Positions 37,355 to 49,869 are shown, counted from the first letter of the stretch. The stretch is DNA of 64,000 nt from Schistosoma haematobium (GCF_000699445.3 NC_067198.1:24377536-24441535), one strand, 5' to 3'. Made by a program: numbers and translations. The notes: generated by a model from the letters alone, not told the origin.

Positions 37355-40156
37355 ATGTTAATCAACGCTAGATCTGTACAAAGTAAGATGACTTACCTAC
37401 GCACCCTATTGCTTTTAAACAACCCCTCACTTGTTTTGATAACGGAAAGTTGGCTGTCCTCCGATACCACAGACACATTTCTACAAGTAGACACCTATGA
37501 GCTCTTCCGCTGTGATCGAGTCACCAAGAAGGGTGGTGGTTGTCTTGTTTATGTAACAAAAAAATTGAGAGCGGAAATCTATAGCGACCACGTCCTCATC
37601 AAACTTCCTGAATCGATATGGCTCACTGTGCACACTCATGAATGTAAAATACTGATCGGATGCATATATCGAGCACCTAACACCCCTAGTTTTACTGACA
37701 CTATCATAAGTGAGTCATTTGCTCAGGCTGCCTTGCTTGACTTCACTTACAAAATTGTATGTGGTGATTTCAACCCTCTTACCACCAACTGGACGACACA
37801 TTCTGGCCCATTGTGCTTTGAAAGCATACTTAAGTCCTTTGACATACACGGTTGGCAACAACATGTACACATGCCTACACAAAATCACGACATTCTTGAC
37901 TTGATATTCTGTCATAATGTCACACCAACATCAATGGTGGTCGGCTAAAAGTTTCACAACAGCGATCATAAGATAGTCCTCTGCACTCTTCCGATTGTTG
38001 CCATATGCAACAAATTAAAGACATTAAATACGCGTTTCCAATATAGAGACTATGCAAACGCTGACTGGGAAAACTTTCGATTTCTAATAAAGCACTCTGA
38101 CTGTAGCAGTATCTTTACCAGTGATAACCTCTTAGAAACATTAGAAATATTCAATACCACTACCAAATTTGCACTAGACACTACTGTACCCTCTAAAATC
38201 GGTTTTAAAAAAACCAAAAGACTAGGTCTAAACTGCGAAAACTGAAAAGGACGTACTATATATCAAAAGACTTCAGTGCCCTGAACCAGATATACTCTGT
38301 ACTTGAAGGGGTACAAAGTCAACACAATAAGCATAAACAGGTAGAGGAACGTTCTGCGCTCGCTGCTGCATCTAAAGCACAAGCCCTATGTCGTCTCCTC
38401 ACGAAACGTATAAAGAAGAACGCAGACCACAACATTCACTCCTTATTGCACGATGGAGTGACGTATAATGACCAAACCGTCATATGTAAACTATTAAGTG
38501 AATGGTTGTCCCTTAATGGGAATACATCTCATGCTTCAGATATCGACATTAAGCGCATCGGTAAAAGGTATCTTAGTACCATAAACTTCGACATTAGGAG
38601 TATACATACCGTCATTAAAACCCTTAAACCAAATGCGAGTTCTGGTGCCGATGACATCCCTTCAATCCTTTATAAAATGTCAATGCCGGACATACAGACG
38701 CTACTACTCAAAATATACACATTATCTTTAGAGACAGGTACATATCCGGAAACCTGGAAGGCAACGTATGTTATTCTCAAACACAAATCCGGACCGAGAA
38801 ATTTGGTTGAAAACTACAGACCTATAAATATCACTCCAGTCATATCACGCATAATGGAAAAAGTGATACAAAATCAACTATCTGATCACCTACTTGAGGA
38901 AGATCTAATAGACCAGTCACAACACGGCTTCATTAGGACAAGGTCGTGCAGTACATGCCTGATAGACTTCTTTGACGAGGTTACTCGTATACGCGATCAG
39001 AATAAACTAGTTATTATACTATACTTCGATATTAAGAAAGCCTTTGATAAAGTATCTCATAATCTTCTAATCAACAGACTGAAGTCAGTTGCAATTATAA
39101 ATCCCCTTTTGCAACGGATCAAGTCTTTCCTTACGAACAGATATCAAATAACCAAGATTAGCTCTAAAACATCTACACCTCGACCAGTAACCAGTGGTGT
39201 TGTGCAGGGAAGTGTCTTGGGCCCACTGCTCTTTATAATCTTCATCAACAATATATGCAAGTGCTTTAGCACAGGTAAGACCTATCTCTATGCCGATGAC
39301 TTAAAAGTCATCTATAAAACTGACGTTTGCGATTTAAGTAGTACTATGCAAACAATCCAACATGAACTCAACATGGTAGCCGACTGGTGCAAACGCTGGA
39401 GGTAAGATCTCAACATGTATGAATGCGGCTGGCTATACATAGGAAACACGTCTCTTAAAATAAAACTAACAATTAGCAATCACACTGCCCAGACTGGTAT
39501 CAGTAACTGACCTAGGGGTACATTACTCACACAGTCTTAATTTCTCTGAACACATCTCAGCCAAAGCATCTAAAATGCTGAAATCGCATGGCTTCATTCT
39601 CCGTAATTTCTATCAAAATGAATCTAAAATCCTTCTTTACAAAGTTGGTGTAACACCTATCATTGAATACTGCTCGTTCTTGTTTTCCAACCTACGCCTA
39701 CCTGATATACTAAAGGTGGAAAGAATACAACGAGACTTCACCCGCAAAATACTTAGGACCGACTCAGTCATTGACTACAGGTCTCGATGCCAAATCATAG
39801 GAATAGCATTCCTTTGGGAGATAAGGCTTAGGTCTAATTTGATTCTCTACTTCAAACTACTCAAAAACCTTACTTATTCAACATGTAAGATAGTTCTTGC
39901 CCGAGATTCACATGAATACGAACTTCGAAACAAAGTATCTACGGTCAAGGTTGAGAAATGCAGATCAAAAACTCGGGAAAACTTCTTCCTCACCAAGTAT
40001 GCAATAATATGGAACGGTCTTCCATCCGAAATTCGCATGGCAGATGAATTACATACGTTTGTAAAACTGCTTGATCAAGCCCTCACTTGCACTGATCTTG
40101 CACGTACGAACACATCTGCGCCCCACTCAGACATCATAGGCTCTCTCCATGTTTAG
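37355..40156 (+). pseudogene. ORF2 of CR1-type element 2: endonuclease plus reverse transcriptase, broken
   Basis: The endonuclease (37,355-37,948) has LINARSVQSKMTYL, LITESWL, GCIYRAPN, VCGDFN and LDLIF; a stop follows at 37,948. After a gap rich in stops, the RT runs 38,446-39,405 with SSGADDIPSIL, YFDIKKAFDKV, QGSVLGPLLFIIFINNI and the intact catalytic YLYADDLKVIY. A stop cuts it at WCKRWR. The C-terminal domain resumes at 39,575-40,156 (GVTPIIEYCSFL). Catalytic residues are largely intact, so decay is recent compared with the other copies. Confidence 0.85.
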
Positions 40157-41637
40157 GCCGAAATGGACTTCAAGTTCAGTTTGCCTTAGTTTTCCTACTT
40201 TGCAGTTGTACTAATTACTTTTTCCACCCATTTTTTCACTTGAAGTAGACAGGTAACTCACTGAACCTATCGATACTGTTCAACTAAACTCGGTCGCTAA
40301 GGGACACTCACTACCACCCTAAAAAGTCAAGAGGACCGCACAATCGGCTGCCTACTACCAGTGGTCTTGCATCTATGGAGCCTGTTACCAATCAACTGGT
40401 TAGAACAACACAAAATAACATCAGCATCAAGTTACCATGAGTTTCTACCTGTTTATCCTGTATTAACTTTTTACTCTTCTGCACACTATGTTGACTAGCA
40501 ATTAATATTACTTCTCCACTCGTTCCCTTATCCACAACTCATATACTTGTATACTTTTTCCGCCTGCTTTAATAAACAACCATCCTACATTATACCCTTC
40601 TTAATGTTTATACTCTGATTGGCAAACTATACTTTATACTATAGTCAACAAAAGCACTGCATCGACGCCTTACCCACAGTCCATAGCTTGTAACTGCCTG
40701 ATAAGCTTGTAAAATGGTACTTATAGAAATAGTGCTTTCCAACAAGTTGTGAAACAGAGGATTGTGTGAGGTATGACGTATATACAAAAATAAGCTTAAA
40801 TGAGCCTAACATCACAAAAGAAGGGAGGGTGGAGTTACTGACCAGCAAGCATTGATGGTGAGGGCGATAACTTCAATCCACCCGTGTTTGTGGGGACAGA
40901 ACATTTTGTATGTACCAGGCTCTTTATAATTGAGAGTAAGACAGTCAATCTGAGATATAGATTGTCTTCCTACGCTCACCACTCAGACACATGCTTCCAA
41001 TATTATGCTGGATTAGCTATTCTACTAAGACAACCTATTACATGCTAACTCGGACTTTTACACTAGGATTGTGTGGCTGGCATCGGATAAACAAAAAAGG
41101 AAAAAGTTAGACAACAAAAGATATAGTCATTAAAATTCTTAACACTTCACCCTCTATATACACACCCTTCTAATAAACCTCTTTCCTTGTACCAGCCTTG
41201 ACTTCCTTTCCTTCATTTGAGCTTACTACAACTCGTTGAACGACGCAACTCATTGTTCTTTATTACTACATTCTCTGACTTCATTTCACTCTAATAAGAT
41301 ATAATATGAATTTATTCTAATTTATTATACCTCTGTCCGTTCTACTACACAATGTTAAGCAACGTTTGGCGTTCATATCCAAGTGCCTTTCTGCTCTTCT
41401 GTTTTTCTTTTTTTCCCTCTTCAGAAATATGCTCTGAGAGCACAGCTATGAAAATTCTGACGTCTGGAACAAACTTGACGCACGTGTCTCCTCAAAGTCA
41501 CGGTTTACAGCAAGCGCCCTACGAGAACACTTTATAACAACTATAAACTTAATAAGTTGCGAAGCATTTTGTGAACCAACAAGTGTTGTAATTTATAGAT
41601 CATGCCCGTAAAAATGGCGTATGCCTGCGCATGCATA

Positions 41638-41675
41638 AATATATATATATATTATTATTATTATTATATTCCAGA
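41638..41675. repeat. Microsatellite (TA)n(TTA)n, 3' tail of element 2
   Basis: An uninterrupted TA run followed by TTA repeats at the 3' end of the plus-strand CR1-type element. Simple-repeat tails are usual for CR1 and RTE elements. Confidence 0.75.
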
Positions 41676-41683
41676 TCCAATCA

Positions 41684-42601
41684 CTTTACGTGAATTACTT
41701 AGAATCAGGTTCATTTCTTCCACCGTGTTGAATGTAACCTTTAGGAGGCGGTTTTTCTGAGGACTTTCGGAATCCACCTTTTTTTCTATTCTATAAAGCT
41801 TACAAATACTAACTCCTGAAACTGTATCTGGAAGTAGTTTATTTAATGGTGTATTAATGTGATTGAGATCGTGTTCAAATCTTGCCTTTGGTTCTGTATT
41901 TAAAGATTCTCATATATTGTGAAAAATGACTGATCTCTCAGGGAGATCTGTCTTTTCACGCAGTGAGGATTTTTCTTCTGATAACATCTCTTCCAATGCC
42001 TTGCTGACCAGCTGCGTTTTGCCCACAGCCTTTTTCTTCCCCAATTCTTTTTCTCCTTACTGAAGTCCATTTGTCACTACTCACGACAGCCACACCTGGA
42101 CTATGTGGAACGGTGACAGTTTTATCCGGATCTTCTATTTCGACTAGAAAAGTATGACTGCCGATGTCAATACCAAGCGACCCTTCATTCCTCGTTAATG
42201 TCAACGGAGACTTCACGTTCCCGTCAACTGCAGTCAGGTGTTTAACGGGTCCAGTAGCAGCACCTACTACACTGACACATTCTTCACCGTCAGCGCGCTT
42301 GTTATCAGTGCTTCCGTCATCGTTTTTCTTGCAGCCCAAAGCCAAAAGGCCCATAGCCCCCCTTTTTATCCGTACAGCAGAACATACAAAGCCAATGCGA
42401 GTTAGGCTTCGAGCATCCTTTGTAAGCCGTTGGACTCAGGCGTGTACACATTTCGTGGTACCACTTTCTACAATCGTCACACTGCATTCCCTCTTCAACG
42501 GGGAACAAACAATTTGGCTGCCCACATTTATGAGTCTTACCAACCATTGTAATTCGAGTTAAAAGGTTTAAAAACACACAATGATCACAATGTGAACACA
42601 A
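41684..42601 (-). pseudogene. ORF1 of CR1-type element 1, 5' portion with PHD finger
   Basis: The minus-strand frame begins MVGKTHKCGQPNCLF (an upstream Met is also possible). A Cys4-His-Cys3 PHD-type finger follows: C-x4-C, CDDC, WYHEMC and WLCMFC. PHD fingers are known at the N-terminus of some CR1-clade ORF1 proteins. The frame shifts near 42,330 into a Lys-rich linker, then at 41,940-41,690 comes an RRM-like strand pattern (SICKLYRIEKK, LLKVTF, MNLILSNSRK). The rest of ORF1 lies at 35,806-35,587 beyond the nested element. Confidence 0.78.
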
Positions 42602-42784
42602 GTGTTAGCCTAGGAGTAAAAAAGGGTACCTAGGACAAAATTTAGCAAAAAAATTTCAAACTTTAACCAAAGTACTTTTAGTTAAAGTAGACCAAGAATG
42701 CTTTTCAGTGCAATAAGTACCCAAAGCAAGTATAATCACAACAAGTACAAAAATCACTGCTCTTTTTGAAACGATTATAAATGG

Positions 42785-43850
42785 TCGTGTATACCATCAC
42801 ATATCAGAGACTCCGTAATTTTTAGGGGTATTGTGAGAACTGCTCCTGGTCGGCATCTTGAAGGTTCGCTGAGTCGACCTCCTTTGAAAATTTGTTTGAT
42901 GTAAGCCAGCTTCCAGTTTTCTGGTAATGTGCCCCGGCTTAGCTAATGTGAGAGCACCATGCTAAGCGGTGTTGCCAACATTGAAGCTGCTTCCATCATT
43001 ATAGCAGAATGAAACATATCTGAACCACGGAAAGTGTTCTTTTAGGTGCTGTAGTTTCCGTTGTAATCGCCACCGCTGCTGGTTGGGCCTCTAGAACTTA
43101 GCGACTAAGGAACTCCAGTTTCAGCCTGTCAGAATAGGCATTTCGGACTGAAAACAAATTTTTCGTTTAGCTTTATTGTCGTTTTGGATCTGTTCCATGC
43201 TGGTCTAAACTGCCTATATGTGCTTTTATATCCCGCCAAGTAATGCTTTTTGCATTTTAGCATTCGAATTTTTGATGTTTGATGACTGTACTTTTTTGTA
43301 ATTTTCTAGAACCGTTCGCATGACAGACTGTTTTTTATCACATAAAGTTGTGTGCAGTAAGAATTACCAACGAGCGTCTAAATTAAAGTGTCGTATGTTT
43401 TCCTGTGAAGTTATACATTTGACCGTTTCAAATTTCAACACTTGTCTGTGGAATGTTTTAGTTCAGTTTTGCCGTAAAATTGAAGGCTATGTCGGTGTGT
43501 TCTTTTTACTCATAGGAGACAGTGTTGAGAGGTTGTCTATTGGGAATTCCTATTTCCTAGTTTCCAATCTGAGCGTGATGGCATCTGACTGTCTCTCCAG
43601 CGAGTTGCTTACTTCGAAATTTCGAATAATTTCAAATCTTCAATAGGGTTGAAAACCGAGCATCCTTGGAGTTTTCACTTCCAGTGTGTTTTCGTTCAGA
43701 GGGATTGACTTTAGGAAGATTAAGGTCTCATAAAACAAGGTTTGAATGCGTCTGAGACAAACAAAGCGTGATTATCTCTCTGGATTGAGATCATCGTACT
43801 CTATGTAGGTGGTTGATATCCTACAGATGACTCCAACTGGGCATCTCGGG
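42785..43850 (-). mobile_element. CR1-type element 3, endonuclease to RT fragment
   Basis: A degraded minus-strand copy lying just upstream of element 1. From 43,850 downward: GVI...STTYIEYDDL, then DLNLPKVN (remnant of the endonuclease GDFNxPxxxW). At 43,020-42,785 there is an RT start with SDMFHSAIMMEAASM, RGTLPENWKLAYI, IFKGG and IPLKITESLICDG. One in-frame stop separates the last two blocks. It is cut off at the RT fingers, so it cannot move by itself. Confidence 0.7.
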
Positions 43851-44200
43851 GTTATAGACAATCTCACCGGGCGCTATGAAATCACCAACACCGATAAACT
43901 CTTGGACAGGTGTGCTGCCGAGCAAGATCGTAGGAACGTGGCTGCTCCGTCCTCCATATTCCTGTATAACTATCTTCTAGAAGCAAAAGATGCCGGGTAT
44001 TGCCGGCTCCTTATCAGTATTAATAATAATAATAATAATAATAATTTATTCTCAAATAACAGTTTGTTACATGAGGCATGCCAGTTTACAGGCAAGATCA
44101 AATTGATACAGATTTTTTTATAGTGCTAGAAACAGTATTGTGATATACAATTGGCTGTCTTCCTTTTATTATCGAAGCTATTAGAGCCCCTTTCTTTTTT
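43851..44200. other. Unassigned GC-richer block ending in (AAT)n
   Basis: A 104-codon plus-strand frame (43,809-44,123) crosses this block and ends in an asparagine run from the AAT repeat. It could be a fragment of another transposon with a simple-repeat tail, or an antisense shadow of element 3. I cannot decide. Confidence 0.35.
44021..44047 (+). repeat. (AAT)n microsatellite
   Basis: Perfect AAT run, probably the 3' tail of a non-LTR element fragment to its left. Confidence 0.75.
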
Positions 44201-44697
44201 GGTATTCTGGGATGCTCATGTTCCAAATAGCCCCCGAATGCCCTGGTAGGGCCGATAGTGGGGTGGGCCCGCCCCCTCTCGAAATACTCTCACATGGCCA
44301 CGCGTATACAGCCTCTGCCAGGGAAATCCTACTCACTGCCTTCTAGTGGCGGGGGTGTTGTTCACAAAAACGAGAGGACGAAAAGCGAATGTCCGGCCCT
44401 TTAACCGGATCCCAAACCAATGGTGCACATGGGCTCCAGTATCCTGCGGAAACAAATGGCGTATGAACCAATCGTTGGTCACCGGCTACCATGGGATTGC
44501 ATCTCCTTACGATGCTCCACTGCCTTGTGGATCAGACCTTTAGGTCAAAGGCTCGGGGTGTGGACCCCTAAGAAAACCACCTGCTTAGGTCTGGGCACCC
44601 GGGCAGTATCGCAGCCCACACGCAAATGATGAATTTTCTATATCTACGGAAACTACTTTTCTCGCTTCGAATAACAATCAAATGATTCAAATTATTT

Positions 44698-44822
44698 TCA
44701 TTACTATTGTTGTCATTATTATTACTATTATTATTATTCTTATCATCATCATTATCACTATTACTATTACTATTACTATTATTATTGTTATTATCACTAT
44801 TGTTATTATTATCATTATTATT
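44698..44822 (+). repeat. Imperfect (ATT)n / (ATC)n microsatellite
   Basis: About 125 nt of interrupted ATT/ATC/ACT trinucleotides in the leader of the SR2-like element. It generates spurious Ile-rich (plus) and Asn-rich (minus) reading frames. Confidence 0.85.
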
Positions 44823-44925
44823 TACCACATTGTTCACCCTCTTCTATACATATACAGTGGCTCGTCTTTGGTGGAAATTCGACTGTATCTAAACGTTTTC
44901 GAGTCACAGTCCGGTTGAAAATTGC

Positions 44926-46976
44926 ATGTTTCCACTGAATATGAGTACTGAAGCAGTTTTTCTGAAACCACGTGCACCAATCAAACTGGCTGCCTTCAAC
45001 GTTCGCACACTTATGCAGGTCGGACAACAGATAGGGCTGGCTAAGTCTTTGGAAAGTCTTAATATTGATGTTTGTTGTCTATCCGAGACCCGTATTCAAG
45101 ACTCTGGTGAAGTACTACAAATTCGCTCTCCATCTGTCGCTTCGAAAAGCTTGTTTTACGTGCGCAGGTCAGATAACGGGGACCGTCTACTGCAACTTTG
45201 CACAGACCACATCCTGTTTCTGGCCAGCACTAACTTTCGGCACAGTCATCGCCGATGTGCCACCTGGCGTCCTCCCTCTGCATCTCAAGCCTGGACTCAG
45301 ATTGATCACATCGCGATCAGCTACCGCTCTCGTGGTTGTGTACAAGACTGCCGCTCCTTTTGGAGTACCTATCTGGACTGTGATCATGCTCTGGTGTGTA
45401 CCAATCTTACCTTACTTTTCAGTGGACAACGAAGTGACCATCATCAACGGATTGATGTTAGCAAGCTGGTTGCGCTGGGTTTCTTCGGGCTCCTTACAAC
45501 TCATTGAAGCCCGTCGGTCTACTCCGGGTGACCGTGAGTTTGACCATAAACGAAGGATGTTACGTAAGGAAATTGGGCAAAGCTTGCGTAAGGACCGAGA
45601 AGCCTGGTGGTCGGAGCGTGATAATGAGCTGGAAGCAGCAGCTGTATCTGGTAATTACCGGAAGCTCTTCCAACTCATCCGAGCCACTGGCAGCAAGAAG
45701 TCTGGCCCTGATGACTTGCCTCCGGCTCTTTTTAAAGATGGTGGTGACTTTGTGACTAAGGAACTGACGACGTTGTTTACAAAGGTCTGGGAGCTCGAGA
45801 TTGTATCAACGTCACGGAATGAGTCGATAGTTGTCCCTATCTTTAAAAAGGGTTCACGTCGTTCCTGTAACAACTATCAGGCGATAAGTCTACTTCCGAT
45901 TGCCTCCAAGCTATTGGCTTCCGTCATACTTCGTAGGTTGTTCAAAACCCGAGAAAGATTGACTCGCGAGGAGCAGGCTGGGTTTCGTTCCGGTCGAGGA
46001 TGTATTGATCATATCTTCACCCTCCGCCAAATGTCAGAACACCGTCATACTTATCAAAGGCCAACAATCGTAGTGTTTCTGGACATTAGGGTTGCCTTCG
46101 ACTCGTTGAACAGGACTGTTCTCTGGGATTGTCTATTGAAGAAGGGTGTGCCTGAGAAGTTCATTAACACCCTAAAGGCCCTATATACAAACAACTCAGG
46201 CAGAGTGAGGGCATACAACCACCTTTCTCCATTGTTCCATTCGAGCAAGTGGGGTTAGACAGGGTTGCCGAATCTCACCATTCCTCTTCAATTTTGCCAT
46301 CGATGACATTCTGGAAACAGCTCTGATGGATGTAAGTAATGGTGGTGTGGATCTGTTGCCTGGAGAAAGACTTCTCGACATTGAGTACGCGATAATGCCC
46401 AAGCCATACAATCCGCCATTAATCAGTTGGCAATCAATGTCCGTAGGTATGATATGTGCTTTGCACCTTCGAAGTGCAATGTACTTCTACAAGACTGGCA
46501 GGATTCTAATCCTGTACTCACCCTGAGTGGTGGGCAGGTAGAAGTAGTCGATAAGTTCGTGTATCTGGATAGCTGCATAAGTGCTGGTGGTGGCGTGAGT
46601 GATGAGATCACTGCACGTATGGTGAAAGCCAGAGCGGCATATGCCAATCTGGGCCATGTTTTGTGCCTTCGTGTTGTTAGTCTGGCTTTAAAAGGTGGGA
46701 TCTACAACGCATCGGTGAGAGCAGTTTCGCTTTATGCTTGTGAAACCTGACCTCTCTGAGTTGAGGATGTTAGACGACTCTCTGTGTTCGATCATCGGTC
46801 TCCGAAGGATTGCTGACATCCAGTGGCAACACCATGTTAGTAATGCAGAGGTTCGGCATCGTGTGTTAGGGCACAGAGACGATAATGCACTTGGTGTCAC
46901 CATCTTGAAACACAGACTTCGGTGGCTTGGACATGTTCTACGAATGTCGTCCCAGAGAATTACACATCATGCATAA
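44926..46976 (+). pseudogene. SR2-like endonuclease/RT ORF, inactivated
   Basis: Frame starts MFPLNMSTEAVFL, then the endonuclease core CCLSETRIQDSG. Near 45,170 the sequence jumps from the early endonuclease to its C-terminus (ATWRPPSASQAWTQIDHIAI, CDHALV), so the central catalytic part is missing. Near 45,700, FQLIRATGSKKSG runs directly into PDDLPPALF, whereas the sibling at 54.75 kb continues KSGVSE. At 46,390 the RT palm reads DIEYA then IMPKP; the YADD box is deleted. A frame shift follows at 46,258 and stops follow from 46,750. No activity is possible. Confidence 0.82.
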
Positions 46977-47594
46977 TTTGCCGACACTGGGACTGGTTGG
47001 AAAAAGCGGAGAGGTGGTCAGTGTATGACATGGTGTCGTGGTATGAAAGAAAGCTGCAAAGGGTTGGCGTGTGTTGGTTCTTCACGACTCCCTGGCTGAG
47101 GTCCTAGAGATGGGGCAACACAGTGGCTAGAGGCGTTATGAGATATGGCTCAGAATAGAAGCCAGTGGCGATCCTGTTGTAACCTTCTTTTACTTTCTTC
47201 ATAAAAAGTGGTTGTTTCTCCCTTATCTGAAAGATTTCTTCCGATTGTACCTTTGCGTTCCCTCATTACTACCACACAACCTTACACCAATCTCTTCGTC
47301 ATTGTTCTCTTTTTTTACGCTCCTTACCTGTTTTTTCTTTTCTCTTCGAATTCTCATTGTTTTGTGTGGCGCATATATATTGGCGCACTGTTGTACCAGT
47401 ATGTATGTGTTCAAATAATAATATTAATCATAAATATTCCTGTAAGATGAGTATTATTCACACTTAACTTATCAGCTTTGTTCAGTGAACTCACGACTTT
47501 CGTATATAGGCAGTTAACACCTTCGATTTGAAACGTTTGGGCCTACCCGTTTTTTATCTGAATGAGCCATTATGTGAACGGACAGGCAACCAAT

Positions 47595-48911
47595 CTACAT
47601 AGGGTTTTCTGAGTTCATAGCTCCTGTCCCTTGTAAATTATTCTTTTCTTCTTGACAGTCCACAATTTGAATAGTCCGTCGCAATTTGCTTCTATGCTTA
47701 ATTTTTGCATCATGTAGTCTGTCTGGATGCATGTCTATTACATATGTTAACTGATGTCTATTGACACGAAATGTTTCGTCAGTGATAGCCACCTTTTGGA
47801 AGGATGGGAAAGTTATCTTCATCATCCTGAGACTAGAATTCCTATTTTTTCTGACAAATCGTGTCACTTGGCAGCTCTATGAACTTCCACTCTTGAATAT
47901 CGTAGACTGCGTTATAAGGGTCTGTGTTTACTATAATGATATTTTTCCCACAAAAGTACATTTCGTAAGATCCCTATGGGATGTTCCTGATAATATAGTC
48001 CTATTAATGCAATATGTCAAGCTGTATTCTTATATCCTCTTCTGATTTCAGATAGTGATTAGCCAGAAGAACATCCTCTGTGTAAGCAATGTAAGTGAAC
48101 GTTAGATAAAAGACTCTTGGGTGATTTTGGTGCTTGTTATCCTTCCTATGGGTAAGTCGTGCAACAGTTAGTGAATGAATTTCAGAAAGTTTGAGATTCT
48201 CTAAGCATCATGTCGCTTTCGTCACACAGACTGAGAGGTAGGCCAGAGTTATGTTTAAGGGTCGCTATTATGAAAGAAGCACCTCGAGCTATAATTGACT
48301 GTCTAGATTTTTGAATACGTTGAAATCGGAGTTTTTTGTTTTGCACTTACATTGAGGTGCTTTATGTTGACCGACTGGACAATCTTAATGAGGGGATTGC
48401 GCGGCCAATTCATCAGCTAATCTTCTTAAAATACCTTGGCTGTTTAACGTTCTCAATGGTGACACCCGATACCCTTTAACCCCGTTGGCAATGTTTTTCC
48501 CGCTTACAGTTAACGTTTTAAGAACCGCAGTTGCATATCTAGGGGCTGCGCTATGATGGAGTCTAACACCGTTTATGTTATGGCGGTGCAAAGTTTCGGC
48601 AAGTCCTCACTGGTACTGATGAATGTCGAATCGATATCAGTGTTATCGAACACCCTCTTCTTTACCTTACTGCGTGTCTTCGTTTGTCCATCCGTTTCAC
48701 GGCTGCCGATTTTCAGGGTCGTTGACAGAGGACCTGTCAAAGGACTGACAATGCTGTTCGGAAAGTCCTTGGCATTCATATAGCATGTGCGACATACTCC
48801 CTGAAAAGTCTGTGAATGACTTGTGCAATCAGCCTTTGTATTTTCCACGCTGGATACATTAGGTGACACCAAAACGATATCCAGCTCGATTACACATGTT
48901 TTAATCACCAT
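47595..48911 (-). pseudogene. CR1-type ORF1 fragment (element 4)
   Basis: Minus-strand pieces in order: 48,911-48,573 with a Cys-pair near VCRTCYMNAKDFP and a Ser/Thr/Lys-rich linker, 48,591-48,385 in a shifted frame, and 47,867-47,595 with RRM-like RMMKITFPSFQKVAI and KIKHRSKLRR. The order matches ORF1 of SR1/Perere-type elements (cysteine motif, linker, RRM-like fold). No ORF2 follows: the sequence abuts the SR2-like element end. The family label is an inference from layout. Confidence 0.5.
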
Positions 48912-49179
48912 GGTGAAATATAAAATGTCAGATAAATCTTAGGGAAAGTTTACGGTCGCGAAAAAAATAAAACACACAAGACAAATAAAACGGGTAAAAA
49001 CAGGTACTGTAAAAACTAAAGATACACTAGAACTAGCCTTGAAGTGGAAAACGCCTCACGGCAGATATGTCCAGAAATTCATGACTTTATGAAAGACCTT
49101 CAAATGAAACAGATACGACCCCAGTTTTCGAATTTTTCGAGAATGTCTCGCAAAATCATTATTAATAGATGAAAATAAA

Positions 49180-49720
49180 AGATACATCATATCAATGCTA
49201 GGATTATCGTTTGATAGGCCAGTACTAAGTCATTTCGAAACACTCGATCGGATAATGTGAATAAATGAGCGCGTCTTAGTATCTCCTCAGAGGGCACGCA
49301 CTGAGACATTTTGGTTCTTCGCCGTTGAACCTGTCAAAACATATCCGCTTTATATTTCAACAAGGGCTTTCTACTTCCATTCCACATTCCAGATGCGGAT
49401 TAATAAACTTTTGATATGAATGCTCAAAATATTTTTTCATCCAGGCGAAGAAATTTTCTACTAAAAACTACAACCCCCCCAGTGTTTGAACGCAGTTAAA
49501 ATACGACTACTTTTAACTCTAGATTCGTCATTATTTGCTATTGCGGATTTATTATGACCAATTACTTTGAATAATGACATTCCACTTATTATATGGTTAT
49601 GTGAACCGTCAAAGTAACTGATTCGCATAACTACACACTTGCTAGGATTGCCTGCTATAGACCGCTTACCCATTCACTCAAACTGCGCGTACAAGTCTTC
49701 ATATAATCCTCTATTTTCAA
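49180..49720 (-). mobile_element. CR1-type RT C-terminal fragment (element 5)
   Basis: The minus strand encodes NPSKCVVMRISYFDG and IISGMSLFKVI, then, in shifted frames, FINPHLECGMEVE, RRRTKM and DRVFRNDLVLAYQ-like pieces. These match the region after the YADD box in CR1 elements (KC...M; LVRPHLEY; QRR). Several frame shifts and stops show an old copy. It ends 250 nt upstream of the element 4 ORF1. Confidence 0.6.
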
Positions 49721-49869
49721 AAGTTAGATGTATGGGTCTCCAAATGTTTTAATTGATGCGAACAGACCAGATAACCAATTCCCATGGATAGATAGACCCG
49801 ATGAATATGTAGTAACTTACTTTATCACGAGAACACGATGAATTTAATGAAAAAATTATTATTATAACC

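Larger units (their letters stand above)
35819..41683 (+). mobile_element. CR1-clade non-LTR retrotransposon 2, inserted into element 1
   Basis: Plus-strand element, 5'-truncated within ORF1, followed by ORF2 (endonuclease, RT), a 3' UTR of about 1.5 kb and a terminal (TA)n(TTA)n tract at 41,638-41,675. Its insertion splits ORF1 of element 1. A CTTT...ACGTG string occurs on both flanks (35,806-35,818 and 41,684-41,692), a candidate imperfect target-site duplication. The two elements are clearly different families: their endonuclease and RT sequences are diverged. Confidence 0.8.
44200..47200 (+). mobile_element. SR2-like RTE-clade retrotransposon with internal deletions
   Basis: A GC-rich 5' region (44,220-44,630) is followed by a single long ORF with endonuclease and RT, then a tail ending around DMAQNRSQWRSCC-like sequence at 47,150-47,180. 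It is recognisable as schistosome SR2/RTE type: KLAAFNVRTLMQVGQQIGLA at the endonuclease start, PDDLPPALFKDGG, RGCIDHIFTLRQMSEH, VVFLDIRVAFDSLNR. The RTE clade normally has one ORF and a simple-repeat tail. A 125-nt ATT-rich microsatellite lies inside its leader. Confidence 0.8.

Noticed and set aside
42164..42562. 132-codon plus-strand frame
   Set aside because: Antisense shadow of the PHD-finger ORF1.
44568..44837. Minus-strand frame with long Asn/Asp/Ser runs
   Set aside because: It is the reverse reading of the ATT-rich microsatellite in the SR2-like leader; no flanking coding sequence.
48553..48783. 76-codon plus-strand frame
   Set aside because: Antisense shadow of the CR1-type ORF1 on the minus strand.
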